The notes under the pieces were generated by a model. It was not told where the DNA came from and searched no databases. It saw nothing but the letters and a program-made list of their open reading frames with translations. Shown here in pieces: positions 8,089 through 15,536 of a stretch of 59,847 nucleotides of DNA (position 1 is the first letter of the stretch; each line of letters starts with the position of its first letter). The position numbers were made by a program, and so were the translations under genes. The DNA lies in contig JAMLIC010000055.1 of NCBI GenBank assembly GCA_023954375.1, positions 1 to 59,847 on the forward strand, read 5' to 3'. This stretch comes from Planctomycetota bacterium (GTDB lineage: Bacteria; Planctomycetota; J058).

Positions 8089-9222
8089 GTGGGGCGAGCC
8101 ATCTACCTGGACCACAACGCCGCCAACCCGCCCGACCCGCGCGTGCTCGAGGTGTTCCGCCGGGCCCTCGATGCCGGCTGGGCGAACCCCTCGTCGGCGC
8201 ACCGGGCGGGGCGCCGCGCGCGGGCGCTCGTCGAGGAGGCGCGCGAGCAGGTCGCGGCGCTGCTGGGCGTCGCGGCCGGGCAGGTGACCTTCTGCGCCTC
8301 CGGCACCGAGGCGCTCAACCAGGCGCTCGTGAGCGCCACCCGCCCCGGCGAGCGGCCGCGCGCCGTGGCCTCGGCGGTGGAGCACCCGGCAGTCCTCGAG
8401 CCGCTCCGCGCGCTCGACGCCGAGGGGCGGGTCGAGGCCGTCCTGGCCCCGGTCGACGCCGCAGGGCGGGTGGTCGTCGACCGGCTCGCGCCCCTCGCCG
8501 CCGGTGCGGCGCTCGTCGCGGTGATCGCGGCGCAGAACGAGACCGGCGTGGTGCAGCCGCTCGACGCGGTCGGCCAGGTCTGCGCCGCCGCCGGCGCGCC
8601 CCTCCTCGTCGATGCCAGCCAGGCGCTCGGGCGGGTCGCGCGCGACTGGACCCACGCCCCGTGGGACCTGCTCGTCGTCTCCGGCCACAAGCTCCGCGCC
8701 CCGCGCGGCGCGGCGGCGCTGGTCCATCGCGGCGGCGTCGCGCCGGGGCCGCTGGTCCGCGGCGGGCCGCAGGAGCTGGGGCGACGCGCCGGGACCGAGG
8801 ACGTGGCGGCGATCGCCGCCCTCGGCGCCGCCTGCGACCTGGTCCGGCGCGGCGAGCTCCTCGACCCGGCCGCGCTCCGCGAGCTGCGCGACCGGCTCGA
8901 GGCGCGCCTCCTCGAGGCGATCCCCGGCGCCGAGGTCGTCGGCCAGGGCGTCGAGCGGCTCCCGCAGACCACCGCCGTCCTCCTCCCCGGAGGGGACAGC
9001 GAGGCGCTCCTCGCCGCCCTCGACCTGGCAGGGGTCGCCGCCTCCGCTGGCGCCGCGTGCAGCTCGGGGTCGCTCGTGCGCTCGCACGTGCTCGAGGCCA
9101 TGGGCGTCGACGAGGCGCGCGCCCGCGGGCGGCTCCGCCTCTCGTTCGGGCCGGAGACGACGTGGGAGGAGCTGGCGGCCGCGGTCGACGCCCTCGCCGC
9201 GCTCCGGCGCCAGGGTGCGTGA
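8089..9222 (+). CDS. Cysteine desulfurase family aminotransferase (NifS/IscS-like)
   Basis: This PLP enzyme takes sulfur from L-cysteine for Fe-S clusters or thiolation. It is 377 residues long, normal for the family. Visible features are the N-terminal YLDHNAANPP, the SGTEALN phosphate-binding segment, the SGHK motif with PLP lysine K201, and an active-site loop with C324 in AGAACSSGS. No scaffold or Fe-S assembly gene is adjacent, so IscS, NifS or a dedicated tRNA-thiolation partner cannot be told apart. It sits alone on its strand, convergent with the DUF421 gene 12 bp away. Confidence 0.9.
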   Translation: MGRAIYLDHNAANPPDPRVLEVFRRALDAGWANPSSAHRAGRRARALVEEAREQVAALLGVAAGQVTFCASGTEALNQALVSATRPGERPRAVASAVEHPAVLEPLRALDAEGRVEAVLAPVDAAGRVVVDRLAPLAAGAALVAVIAAQNETGVVQPLDAVGQVCAAAGAPLLVDASQALGRVARDWTHAPWDLLVVSGHKLRAPRGAAALVHRGGVAPGPLVRGGPQELGRRAGTEDVAAIAALGAACDLVRRGELLDPAALRELRDRLEARLLEAIPGAEVVGQGVERLPQTTAVLLPGGDSEALLAALDLAGVAASAGAACSSGSLVRSHVLEAMGVDEARARGRLRLSFGPETTWEELAAAVDALAALRRQGA

Positions 9223-9234
9223 CCGGCGACGCGA

Positions 9235-9783
9235 TCAGCGCGCCGGGGCCAGGTCGACCCCGGGCGGCGCGGTGACGCTCCTCAGCGCGCTCATCGGGGC
9301 CTCCTCGTGCGGCAGGACCGAGAGGCTGCCGTCGGTCTCGAGCACGACCGCCCCGACGTCCTCGAGCCTGGCCACCCCTTGCGCCCGGAGCGCGGCGAGC
9401 ACCTCGGCCTCGACGACGCGCTCGCGCTGCATGGCCTCGCGCAGGAGGCGACCGCGGAGGGCGAGGAGCCGCGGCTCCGACTTCACGAGGCGGCTCACGA
9501 GCGACGACCGCGACGAGGACCAGGCGATCAGCCACTGGAGGCCGACGAGGAGCGCCAGCGCGGTGACCCCCTCGGCGAGGGCCACGTCCTTCGAGAGCAG
9601 GATCGTGGCCAGGGTCGAGCCGAGGGCCACCGTGACCACGAGGTCGAACGCGTTCAGCTTCGAGAGCGTGCGCTTGCCGGACGCGCGGAGGATCAGGACC
9701 AGGGCCAGGTAGGCGGCGACCCCGACGATCGCGGTCCGCGCCGGGCCCGCCCAGCCGGAGAAGAACAGGTCCTCGGAGGACAT
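9235..9783 (-). CDS. DUF421 (YetF-like) membrane protein
   Basis: This 182-residue protein has three N-terminal membrane segments (about 12-32, 42-62 and 68-86) and a small C-terminal alpha/beta domain. The middle loop ASGKRTLSKLNAFDLVVTVALGS is the signature of the DUF421/YetF family, whose function is poorly defined. The ATG at 9783 gives the usual family N-terminus; an in-frame ATG at 9813 would add ten residues. No partner gene is evident. Confidence 0.88.
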   Translation of the reverse strand: MSSEDLFFSGWAGPARTAIVGVAAYLALVLILRASGKRTLSKLNAFDLVVTVALGSTLATILLSKDVALAEGVTALALLVGLQWLIAWSSSRSSLVSRLVKSEPRLLALRGRLLREAMQRERVVEAEVLAALRAQGVARLEDVGAVVLETDGSLSVLPHEEAPMSALRSVTAPPGVDLAPAR

Positions 9784-9857
9784 GGGCGCCCCTCGCCCCC
9801 CCTCGGCCTTCATCTTCCCCGACCGGGCGCAGGTCTGCCCGGACGAGGGGGCGCGGG

Positions 9858-10862
9858 TCACCGGGGACCCGCCTCGACCCACGGGACGAGCACGACCTGG
9901 CCCGCGCGCAGGCCGACCGCCAGGACGTCCCCGGCGGGAGAGGACGCCAGCGACGCGGCGGGGCGCACCGCGATGACGCCGCGCGGCGCGCCGGTCGCGA
10001 CGTCGAACAGGCGCACCTCCTCGGCCCGTGGCGCGAGCCTCGCGAGCGTCCGGCCGTCCCGGGAGAACGCGACCGCGCCGCCCGGGGCCGGCTCGCTCCG
10101 CCGTCCGAGCGTCCGCACGACCTCCCCCGAGCTCACCGAGACCAGCGTGACGTCGGCCCCGCCGCGCCCGCCGGCCGCGGCGACGAGCGCGCCGTCCGGC
10201 GAGAAGGCGACGGCGCGCGAGGGGCCGCCGAGGTCGACGTCCCTGGCCACCGCCGCGGCGAGGTCCCAGAGCGACAGCGTGCCGTCGTCGCGCGCCACCG
10301 CGACGATCGGCGCCGCCGCGGGCGAGGCGGCCACCGCCGAGCCCGCGTTGCCCGTGCCGGCGTCGAGGTCCAGGAGCGGCGCGCCGGTCGCCGCGTCCCA
10401 CACGCGGGCGGTCGGCCCCGCCGGGTCGACCTCGTCGGGGTCCTCGGCGCGCCACGGCCGCCCGCCGCCGGTCACCAGCCGAGCGCCGTCGGCCGTGAAG
10501 GCGAGCGTCCGCACCGGCCCGCCGTGCGCGAGGCTCGCCACCTGCTCGCCCGTCGCCGCGTCGAACACGCGGACGACCCCCTCGAGCGTGGCCAGGGCCA
10601 GCCGCGCGCCGTCGGGGGAGAAGGCGACCGCCGACTCGCTCTCGTCGCGCTCGCCGCGGAACCGCCGCAGGCGCCGACCGTCGTCTCGGGCGACCAGCGC
10701 GGCCGAGCCGCCGCGGGTCGTCACGGCGAGCGCCTTCCCGTCGGGGGCGAAGGCCACCTGGCACTCCGCGCCGAACGGCCCGAAGGTCGGCGGCTCCTCG
10801 GCGAAGGCCAGCGTCACGAGGCCGCCGGCGACGAGCAGCACACGGCGAACGGTGGGGAGCAT
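9858..10862 (-). CDS. Secreted WD40-like beta-propeller protein
   Basis: This 334-residue protein starts with a short signal-like segment (MLPTVRRVLLVAGGLVTLAFA). About seven WD40-type repeats follow, with recurrent VAFSPDG and VRVFDAATGE motifs, enough for one propeller. Such propellers usually bind proteins and have no catalytic residues. The ATG at 10862 is chosen because the signal segment begins there and GGAGG lies just upstream. It is transcribed divergently from the gene at 11056. Confidence 0.8.
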   Translation of the reverse strand: MLPTVRRVLLVAGGLVTLAFAEEPPTFGPFGAECQVAFAPDGKALAVTTRGGSAALVARDDGRRLRRFRGERDESESAVAFSPDGARLALATLEGVVRVFDAATGEQVASLAHGGPVRTLAFTADGARLVTGGGRPWRAEDPDEVDPAGPTARVWDAATGAPLLDLDAGTGNAGSAVAASPAAAPIVAVARDDGTLSLWDLAAAVARDVDLGGPSRAVAFSPDGALVAAAGGRGGADVTLVSVSSGEVVRTLGRRSEPAPGGAVAFSRDGRTLARLAPRAEEVRLFDVATGAPRGVIAVRPAASLASSPAGDVLAVGLRAGQVVLVPWVEAGPR

Positions 10863-10882
10863 GCAGCCTCCATCCGCCGGCC

Positions 10883-10913
10883 GGTATAGCACGCTCCACC
10901 CCGTGAGCTCCAA
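10883..10913 (-). promoter_or_regulatory. Promoter candidate for the WD40 gene
   Basis: On the minus strand TTGGAG (10908-10913) precedes TGC-TATACC (-10 at 10883-10888) with a 19-nt spacer. The -10 lies about 20 nt before the ATG at 10862. The spacer is longer than ideal. Confidence 0.35.
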
Positions 10914-11055
10914 ATCCTGAGACGAGGCGCCGAACGTGCGACGATCCGGGACGCGGAGCCGACGTAAGTCGAGCTGGCCACTGCTTTGCGCGTCCTTGAA
11001 GGTGCCGGCCCGCCGCGTGCCAGCCTGTCCCCGCGTCCCCCGAGGAACGCACCGA

Positions 11056-12822
11056 ATGATGCGACCGACCACCGTCCTGCTCCGCCCTGCGGCGGCTGCC
11101 CTCTTCGTGGCCCTGATCGCCCTCGTCGTCACCCCGACTCCGGCGGCGGCGCAGGAGTACTTCGACGACATGAATGGCGTCTGGACCGTCCGCCTGGGCG
11201 GCCAGGCGTCCAGCGAGATGGCCTTGACCGAGTCCTACACGCCCGGGGGCTCGACGGTCACGCTGAGGTTCCGGGACCGCGTGGTCACGCTCACGAAGAG
11301 CGGTAACGACCTGAGCAACGGCGACGGCGGGATCGTGGGCAACCTCCCGGGCGGCTCGAACCAGGCCGCCACCGTGCGCCTGCGCATCACGGGCCTCCAG
11401 ACGAAGGACCCGTCCGACGACGCGCTGACCGGCACGTTCTTCGGCGCCGACGCCGTGTTCAAGCGAGACATGAGCTCGCGCCCGCCGATCGTGCTCAGGC
11501 TGCCGGGTGACCGGCCCTGGGTGCGGTTCATGCGCGAGGTGCTGATCCCGCGCACCGCCGAGGACCGCGAGACCTACCACCGCTTCGAGGCCGCCCCGGC
11601 GCGCGGCTTCCTCGAGTCGTGCGTGCTCTACGAGACCGGCTACTGGATGCGGAAGTTCATGCGCGGCGGCGCGACCGCCGAGGGGCGGCGGAGCTTCGGC
11701 AACGTGATCGACGGGATGAGCGGGCGCCTCGTCTCGCCGCGGTCGATCACGACGAGCGCCTTCGGCGGGCTCCTGCGGGCGAACATGGCGCCGAGCGCCG
11801 TCGGGCAGTTCGCCCTGGCCCGCTCCGGACTGGGCATGTACTTCTCGACGGCGGCCGGCGGCAGCGTGCGCATCCCGGTCACGGACGACGGGACCTGCAC
11901 GATCTACTACATCACCGACCGGCGGGCGAGCGCGAAGAACGGCCTCGTGGTCATGGCCACGCCGGCCCACCCGCCGCTGGCGAGCTCGTTCGGCCGCTGG
12001 CTGCTGGACTTCTCGCGCATGGACGAGCGCGACGACGTCGTGTTCGCCCGCTGCCTGCTCGAGACCCTCACCGAGTCGAGCACCCGCAGCGCGAACCGCC
12101 TGCGGAGCGGCTACGGCCGCTCGGCCTACGCCGACTACCTGGGCGTCATGGCGATCGAGGACCAGCGCGGCGTCATGTTCGCCAACGACGACCTGTCGTG
12201 GGGCTACAACATGACCAGCGGCTCCTTCACGGCGCTGATCGCGCGGGCCCTCAGCCACGGCGAGAGGCGGCCCGGCCCCGACCTCGTCGCCCTGCGCGGC
12301 GACACGGCGAGGAACCGCAGCCTCGCCCGCACGCTCGAGCTCGACGGGCGCGAGGAGCTGGCGACCCAGGTGATCGTGGGCAACGAGCTGCGTCCGGGCG
12401 ACCTGTCCTACTTCGACGTCCTCAACGGCGCCGACGACGTCCTCGCCGGCGAGGGCGTGCGCGGGGGCGACGATTTCCAGGAGCACGGCGGCATGGCCAC
12501 CCTCAGCCGGCTCACGACGCGCTGGCTGCGCGAGAAGCACCCGACCCTGGTGCGCGCGGCCGAGGAGAGCGTGGCGCCGTTCATCCCGCAGGAGCAGCTC
12601 GCCCGGCGCTCGAAGGAGGACGTGTTCCACCTCCTCTGCGAGAACCTCTACGACAACGCGCGCTTCTCGAAGGTGACCCGGACCCAGGCCCGCCGGATCA
12701 CCGCCGCCGGGGTGGCGCTCATGACGAAGGTCCACGAGGAGTCGCGCGACCTCGAGCGGTTCATCCTGGCGAGCGGGGTCACGAAGTCGACCCGCTGGGC
12801 CCCGCGCGCGTCCGGCTACTGA
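11056..12822 (+). CDS. Secreted protein of unknown function, 588 residues
   Basis: A signal peptide (hydrophobic core after MMRPTTVLLRPAAAA, cleavage near PAAAQ) leads to a ~100-residue beta-rich domain (EYFDDMNGVWTVRLGG onward) with a lipocalin-like strand pattern. The rest, from about residue 150, is a mixed alpha/beta domain I do not recognise. There are few cysteines and no transmembrane segment after the signal. The ATG at 11056 is chosen for the signal peptide and for GAGGAACG about 8 nt upstream; a second ATG follows immediately. The gene stands alone between the WD40 gene and the tRNA and ends in hairpin-forming DNA. Confidence 0.75.
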   Translation: MMRPTTVLLRPAAAALFVALIALVVTPTPAAAQEYFDDMNGVWTVRLGGQASSEMALTESYTPGGSTVTLRFRDRVVTLTKSGNDLSNGDGGIVGNLPGGSNQAATVRLRITGLQTKDPSDDALTGTFFGADAVFKRDMSSRPPIVLRLPGDRPWVRFMREVLIPRTAEDRETYHRFEAAPARGFLESCVLYETGYWMRKFMRGGATAEGRRSFGNVIDGMSGRLVSPRSITTSAFGGLLRANMAPSAVGQFALARSGLGMYFSTAAGGSVRIPVTDDGTCTIYYITDRRASAKNGLVVMATPAHPPLASSFGRWLLDFSRMDERDDVVFARCLLETLTESSTRSANRLRSGYGRSAYADYLGVMAIEDQRGVMFANDDLSWGYNMTSGSFTALIARALSHGERRPGPDLVALRGDTARNRSLARTLELDGREELATQVIVGNELRPGDLSYFDVLNGADDVLAGEGVRGGDDFQEHGGMATLSRLTTRWLREKHPTLVRAAEESVAPFIPQEQLARRSKEDVFHLLCENLYDNARFSKVTRTQARRITAAGVALMTKVHEESRDLERFILASGVTKSTRWAPRASGY

Positions 12823-12829
12823 CCGCGCT

Positions 12830-12870
12830 CACCGCTTGATCTGCGAGCGAAGCGAGCAGATCGAGCGGTG
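12830..12870 (+). terminator. Long hairpin after the secreted-protein gene
   Basis: CACCGCT-T-GATCTGC pairs with GCAGATC-G-AGCGGTG around GAGCGAAGCGA: a 15-position stem with one T-G pair. The core contains GCGAAGC (12847-12853), known as an exceptionally stable DNA mini-hairpin. No T-run follows, so it is a terminator candidate only by position, 8 nt after the stop. Confidence 0.5.
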
Positions 12871-12889
12871 GCGCGCATCCCCGAGCGGA

Positions 12890-12904
12890 GGCCGCGAAGC
12901 GGCC
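12890..12904 (+). terminator. Second GCGAAGC hairpin
   Basis: GGCCGC-GAA-GCGGCC is a perfect 6-bp stem with a three-base GAA loop, 19 bp after the previous hairpin. It may work with the first hairpin as a compound terminator or belong to a small dispersed repeat family. Confidence 0.4.
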
Positions 12905-13028
12905 GGAGCGACAGGTGCCTCACTGCGGATCGGAGCATCGAGCCGCGCGCCCGGACGTGGACATCACGACGAGCGACGGCCGCCGTGAGCTCGCCTGCGG
13001 GCCTCGCGCGGTGTACGCTCACGTCCGA

Positions 13029-13102
13029 GCGCCCGTAGCTCAATTGGATAGAGCATCGGACTTCGGATCCGAGGGTTGGGGGTTCGAGTCCCTCCGGGCG
13101 TA
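13029..13102 (+). tRNA. tRNA-Arg, anticodon TCG
   Basis: The full cloverleaf can be drawn. Acceptor GCGCCCG pairs with CGGGCGT (G1-T72 being a wobble). The D arm is GCTC/GAGC, the anticodon stem is TCGGA/TCCGA with loop CTTCGGA (anticodon TCG, reading CGA), and the T arm is GGGGG/CCCTC with loop TTCGAGT. The discriminator is A and CCA is not encoded. A lower-GC gene pair lies directly downstream, a classic island position, but no integrase and no repeat of the tRNA 3' end was seen. Confidence 0.93.
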
Positions 13103-13318
13103 TCGGGGCGAACGGCTGAACAACGCGCGTCCCCCCTGCGGCGGCGCGGCGCCGACAGGGCGACGTCGATCGCGAACGGTCGGTCGTGTGTGTGGATGGT
13201 CCCGGAGCCTGATCCACAGAAGCGGGCTCCTTCGTGTAGACGCTCGACCATCAGAGGTCGTACGTCTCGGAACGTGCGCCAGCTTCCACGTGCGCGCGTC
13301 GCGCGCCCAAGCCGTGGG

Positions 13319-13340
13319 CTCGCCTGACGAGGCAGGCGAG
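13319..13340 (-). terminator. Hairpin after the TOPRIM-like gene
   Basis: CTCGCCTG, loop ACGAGG, CAGGCGAG: a perfect 8-bp stem two bases past the end of the minus-strand gene stopping at 13342. No U-tract follows. The 13103-13318 stretch between this and the tRNA holds no gene I can support. Confidence 0.45.
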
Positions 13341-13341
13341 A

Positions 13342-13938
13342 TCAGGCGCCGCGCGGCAGCTTGCGGAGGCGCTCGACGCAGGCCGCGAGGCTGGGCGCGG
13401 CTCCCGCCGCGACCTCCGGCCGCCAATGGTCGGTCGCGAAGGCGACAATCTTCTCCGTGTAGCCCGTACCGACCCGGCCGGACATGCCCTGCTGCACGGG
13501 CACCGACTCGCGAATGTCCTTGATCCTCGACCTGCGTGCGAGGTTCACGACCTCGGTCTTGGGATCGCGCAGAGACTCCGGGTCGCGTGGCACCTTCGCG
13601 AGCGGCACGCCGAAGAAGGTGGCGAAGCGCTCCCGGTCTGCCATGAGCCATGCCTCTGCGGCCCGCACCGCGACACGAAACGACATCTGGGAGGACGGCG
13701 ACGGGAGCAGCGTCGCGACCAGCATCGGCGCGCAGTCGGCATCCACGTCGAGGTCGCGGAGCACGAGCCAGGGCGTGTGCTTGGCGGCGTTGTTGTAGGC
13801 CTTCAGCCTCCTGTCTAGGTTCCCCTTCCCGTCGGCAGGGTAGAAGCTGCCCATCGCCAGCCCGACGTGCTCGAGCAGCTTCCTCGCGATCGGAACGTCG
13901 CCATCGCCTTCACACGCCACCGTGACCGACGTCGCCAT
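13342..13938 (-). CDS. TOPRIM-like putative nuclease, partner of the OLD-like ATPase
   Basis: This 198-residue protein has the key marks of a TOPRIM fold: an acidic glutamate in the first strand (E10 in ACEGDGD) and a DxDxD cluster at D62, D64 and D66 (LRDLDVDADCAP). A conserved-looking block around AAEAWLMADRE and DPKTEVVNLARRS follows. In split OLD-type systems (RloA/RloB, AbiL, PARIS) an ATPase is encoded beside a small TOPRIM or related effector, and the layout here fits. It lies 3 nt after the ATPase gene on the same strand. The exact family is uncertain. GC content is clearly lower than in neighbouring genes. Confidence 0.65.
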   Translation of the reverse strand: MATSVTVACEGDGDVPIARKLLEHVGLAMGSFYPADGKGNLDRRLKAYNNAAKHTPWLVLRDLDVDADCAPMLVATLLPSPSSQMSFRVAVRAAEAWLMADRERFATFFGVPLAKVPRDPESLRDPKTEVVNLARRSRIKDIRESVPVQQGMSGRVGTGYTEKIVAFATDHWRPEVAAGAAPSLAACVERLRKLPRGA

Positions 13939-13941
13939 GGG

Positions 13942-15072
13942 TCAGTCCCAGAGGGTGAGCTGCTGGACGTCCCTCGGCGCGGTCCTGGGAATCACCGCCT
14001 CGCCGATGGACAGGCCGCCCTCGACGAGCGCCTTGATCTCCTCCACGTCCACCGCGCGCCGCACCTTCGTGTCGTTCTCCGACGCCTCGAGGATCAAGAC
14101 CTCCTCGGGCGAGATGCCGGGATCGCTGAGGAGCTCGGCGGAGTGCGTGCTGACCAGGATCTGCCGGCCGGTCTTCCGCCCGAGCTTCGACATCATGCGC
14201 GGGATCTGGCGCACGACGGCGGAGTGGAGAGACAGCTCCGGTTCCTCGAGCAGCAACGGCGCCGTGCCGTCGAGGAACACCCACAAGAGCCCAATGAGCC
14301 GCAGCGTGCCGTCGGAGAACTCGACCTCGCTCTGCAGCCCGGCCTTCGGCCGCCAGTGCTTGTACAGGGCCTTCAAGTGGGGGGCGCCCCTGGCGTCCTT
14401 CTTCAGCTCGAGGTCCCGCAGCTGGGGGACAGCGATCTTCAGCGCGCTCTCGATCTTCTTCAGGCGCGACTTCTGGGTCTTTTCGGTGGTACTCGCGAGC
14501 TGCTCCAGGAAGTCGCCGCCGTACGGGTCCCGCGTCTTCCCTCCCGACCGGTCCGGATCCCGGATGAGCTGCGGCACGACGTGGAGGTAGTGCACGCGCG
14601 AGAAGAACTGCGCGAGCTCGCGAAACTGCTTGTTCGAGTTGACCTGCTCGAGGTGCGTCTGCGTGAGGCGGTCCTTGTCCTGGATGTCCTGCTCCTCCGG
14701 CCGCTTCAAGATCACCTCGTCGTCCTTGGTGACGACCTCTCTGGCGATCTGTGGCCGACCACGGTTGTCCTGGTTGAAGGCGAGCAGGTACTTCCAACGC
14801 GAGTCAGGCGCGAGCTGAACGTCGACTTCGATCGTGACGTTGGGGTAGCGGCGCGCGTGCAAAGATCGTATCTGCGAGACGCCTCGGCGGTCCTGGACTG
14901 CCCGCTGAAAGCCCTTCTGCGGGTCGCCTACGTCGCGCAAGAACCTGAAGACGTCGAGGAGGTTCGACTTCCCGGCCGCGTTCGGGCCCACGAGGAACGT
15001 GCGCTGCTGAAGGTCGACGTCGACCGTGAGGAAGTTGCGCCAGCTCTCGAGCCGCAAGTGCGTGAAGCTCAC
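13942..15072 (-). CDS. OLD-like AAA ATPase (ABC-type), putative defence sensor
   Basis: This 376-residue ATPase shows Walker A GPNAAGKS (G29-S36), Walker B LLLEEPELSLH (about 273-283) and a VSTHSAEL H-loop, with a central coiled-coil-like region (about 150-220). This is the AAA_21/OLD arrangement, but the C-terminal TOPRIM of OLD is absent and appears to be supplied by the next gene. The GTG at 15072 is chosen because the protein then begins MSFTHLRLESWRNF, typical of the family, with a GAGG upstream. One 60-base line inside the gene (14581-14640) is 58% GC, far below the surroundings. The location next to tRNA-Arg suggests acquisition. Role in anti-phage defence is inference. Confidence 0.8.
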   Translation of the reverse strand: MSFTHLRLESWRNFLTVDVDLQQRTFLVGPNAAGKSNLLDVFRFLRDVGDPQKGFQRAVQDRRGVSQIRSLHARRYPNVTIEVDVQLAPDSRWKYLLAFNQDNRGRPQIAREVVTKDDEVILKRPEEQDIQDKDRLTQTHLEQVNSNKQFRELAQFFSRVHYLHVVPQLIRDPDRSGGKTRDPYGGDFLEQLASTTEKTQKSRLKKIESALKIAVPQLRDLELKKDARGAPHLKALYKHWRPKAGLQSEVEFSDGTLRLIGLLWVFLDGTAPLLLEEPELSLHSAVVRQIPRMMSKLGRKTGRQILVSTHSAELLSDPGISPEEVLILEASENDTKVRRAVDVEEIKALVEGGLSIGEAVIPRTAPRDVQQLTLWD

Positions 15073-15409
15073 CCGGACCTCAGCGAAGGGGAAGAGTCTA
15101 ACAAGGAGAGAGACCCAGCCGCACATCGCGCCCTGCGACCCGTGGCGTCGCCAAGGCGTCGCGCTACTGTACCGCCATGGCAACGAAGAAGGTGGGCTCG
15201 ACGCCGTTGCTGCGCTCGAGGACGTGACCTCGCCCGAGGACCTGCTCCGGCTGCTCGGCCGCGGCCGCCGCGTGTCGCTCTCTGATGGCGGGATCAGCGG
15301 GATGGGGACCGTCGTCGCCATCTCGCCGGGCGTCTACGAGGTGAGCGTCGCGACGCACGAGGACGAAGGCTGGGCGGCCCGCTGGTGCCGGCTCACCCGG
15401 GTCCGGTGA
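15026..15409 (+). CDS. Possible small protein of unknown function
   Basis: An open frame ends at 15409. Its last ~75 codons (DAVAALEDVTSPEDLLRLL onward, ending WCRLTRVR) read like a natural soluble protein, with a helix followed by beta strands. The upstream part overlaps the ATPase gene on the other strand and looks unnatural. No good start codon is present in frame near the natural-looking part. An ATG at 15177 in another frame, reading MATKKVGSTPLLRSRT, stops after 16 codons, so a frameshift is possible. Weakly supported. Confidence 0.25.
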   Translation: MRKLRQLSSRKCVKLTRTSAKGKSLTRRETQPHIAPCDPWRRQGVALLYRHGNEEGGLDAVAALEDVTSPEDLLRLLGRGRRVSLSDGGISGMGTVVAISPGVYEVSVATHEDEGWAARWCRLTRVR

Positions 15410-15454
15410 CAGCCACCGACCAGGTCGTCGCGTCCGAGGCACGAGCTGCGCGCC

Positions 15455-15481
15455 GGCCCGCCGGCGGGTGATCGGCGGGCC
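15455..15481 (+). promoter_or_regulatory. 9-bp perfect inverted repeat upstream of the lactate permease unit
   Basis: GGCCCGCCG (15455-15463), 9-nt spacer, CGGCGGGCC (15473-15481). It ends 9 nt before the TAGAAC -10 candidate, so it could be an operator for a lactate-responsive regulator, or a terminator for the small ORF upstream. Confidence 0.3.
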
Positions 15482-15490
15482 CGCGGCGGG

Positions 15491-15496
15491 TAGAAC
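15491..15496 (+). promoter_or_regulatory. Leaderless-type -10 (TAGAAC) for leader peptide and lactate permease
   Basis: TAGAAC ends 7 nt before the GTG at 15504 that opens a 10-codon ORF. No Shine-Dalgarno sequence lies between. The spacing matches other leaderless-type starts in this window. Confidence 0.35.
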
Positions 15497-15503
15497 GCTC
15501 CCC

Positions 15504-15536
15504 GTGAGCGCCTCCTTCCTGGTGCGGTCCCGGTGA
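15504..15536 (+). CDS. Possible 10-residue leader peptide coupled to the lactate permease
   Basis: GTG at 15504 opens MSASFLVRSR and the TGA at 15534-15536 overlaps the permease GTG at 15533 (GTGA). If the transcript is leaderless, ribosomes would read this mini-ORF first and reinitiate on the permease. The codons show no obvious attenuation pattern. It may be chance. Confidence 0.3.
   Translation: MSASFLVRSR

Noticed and set aside
9784..12735. Very long minus-strand frame running upstream from the DUF421 gene
   Set aside because: Only the last ~180 codons form a known protein. The rest is antisense to, or out of frame with, well-supported genes.
13103..15500. Attachment-site repeat of the tRNA-Arg 3' end flanking the defence-like module
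   Set aside because: I looked for a second copy of the TTCGAGTCCCTCCGGGCG segment downstream of the module and did not see one. There is also no integrase.
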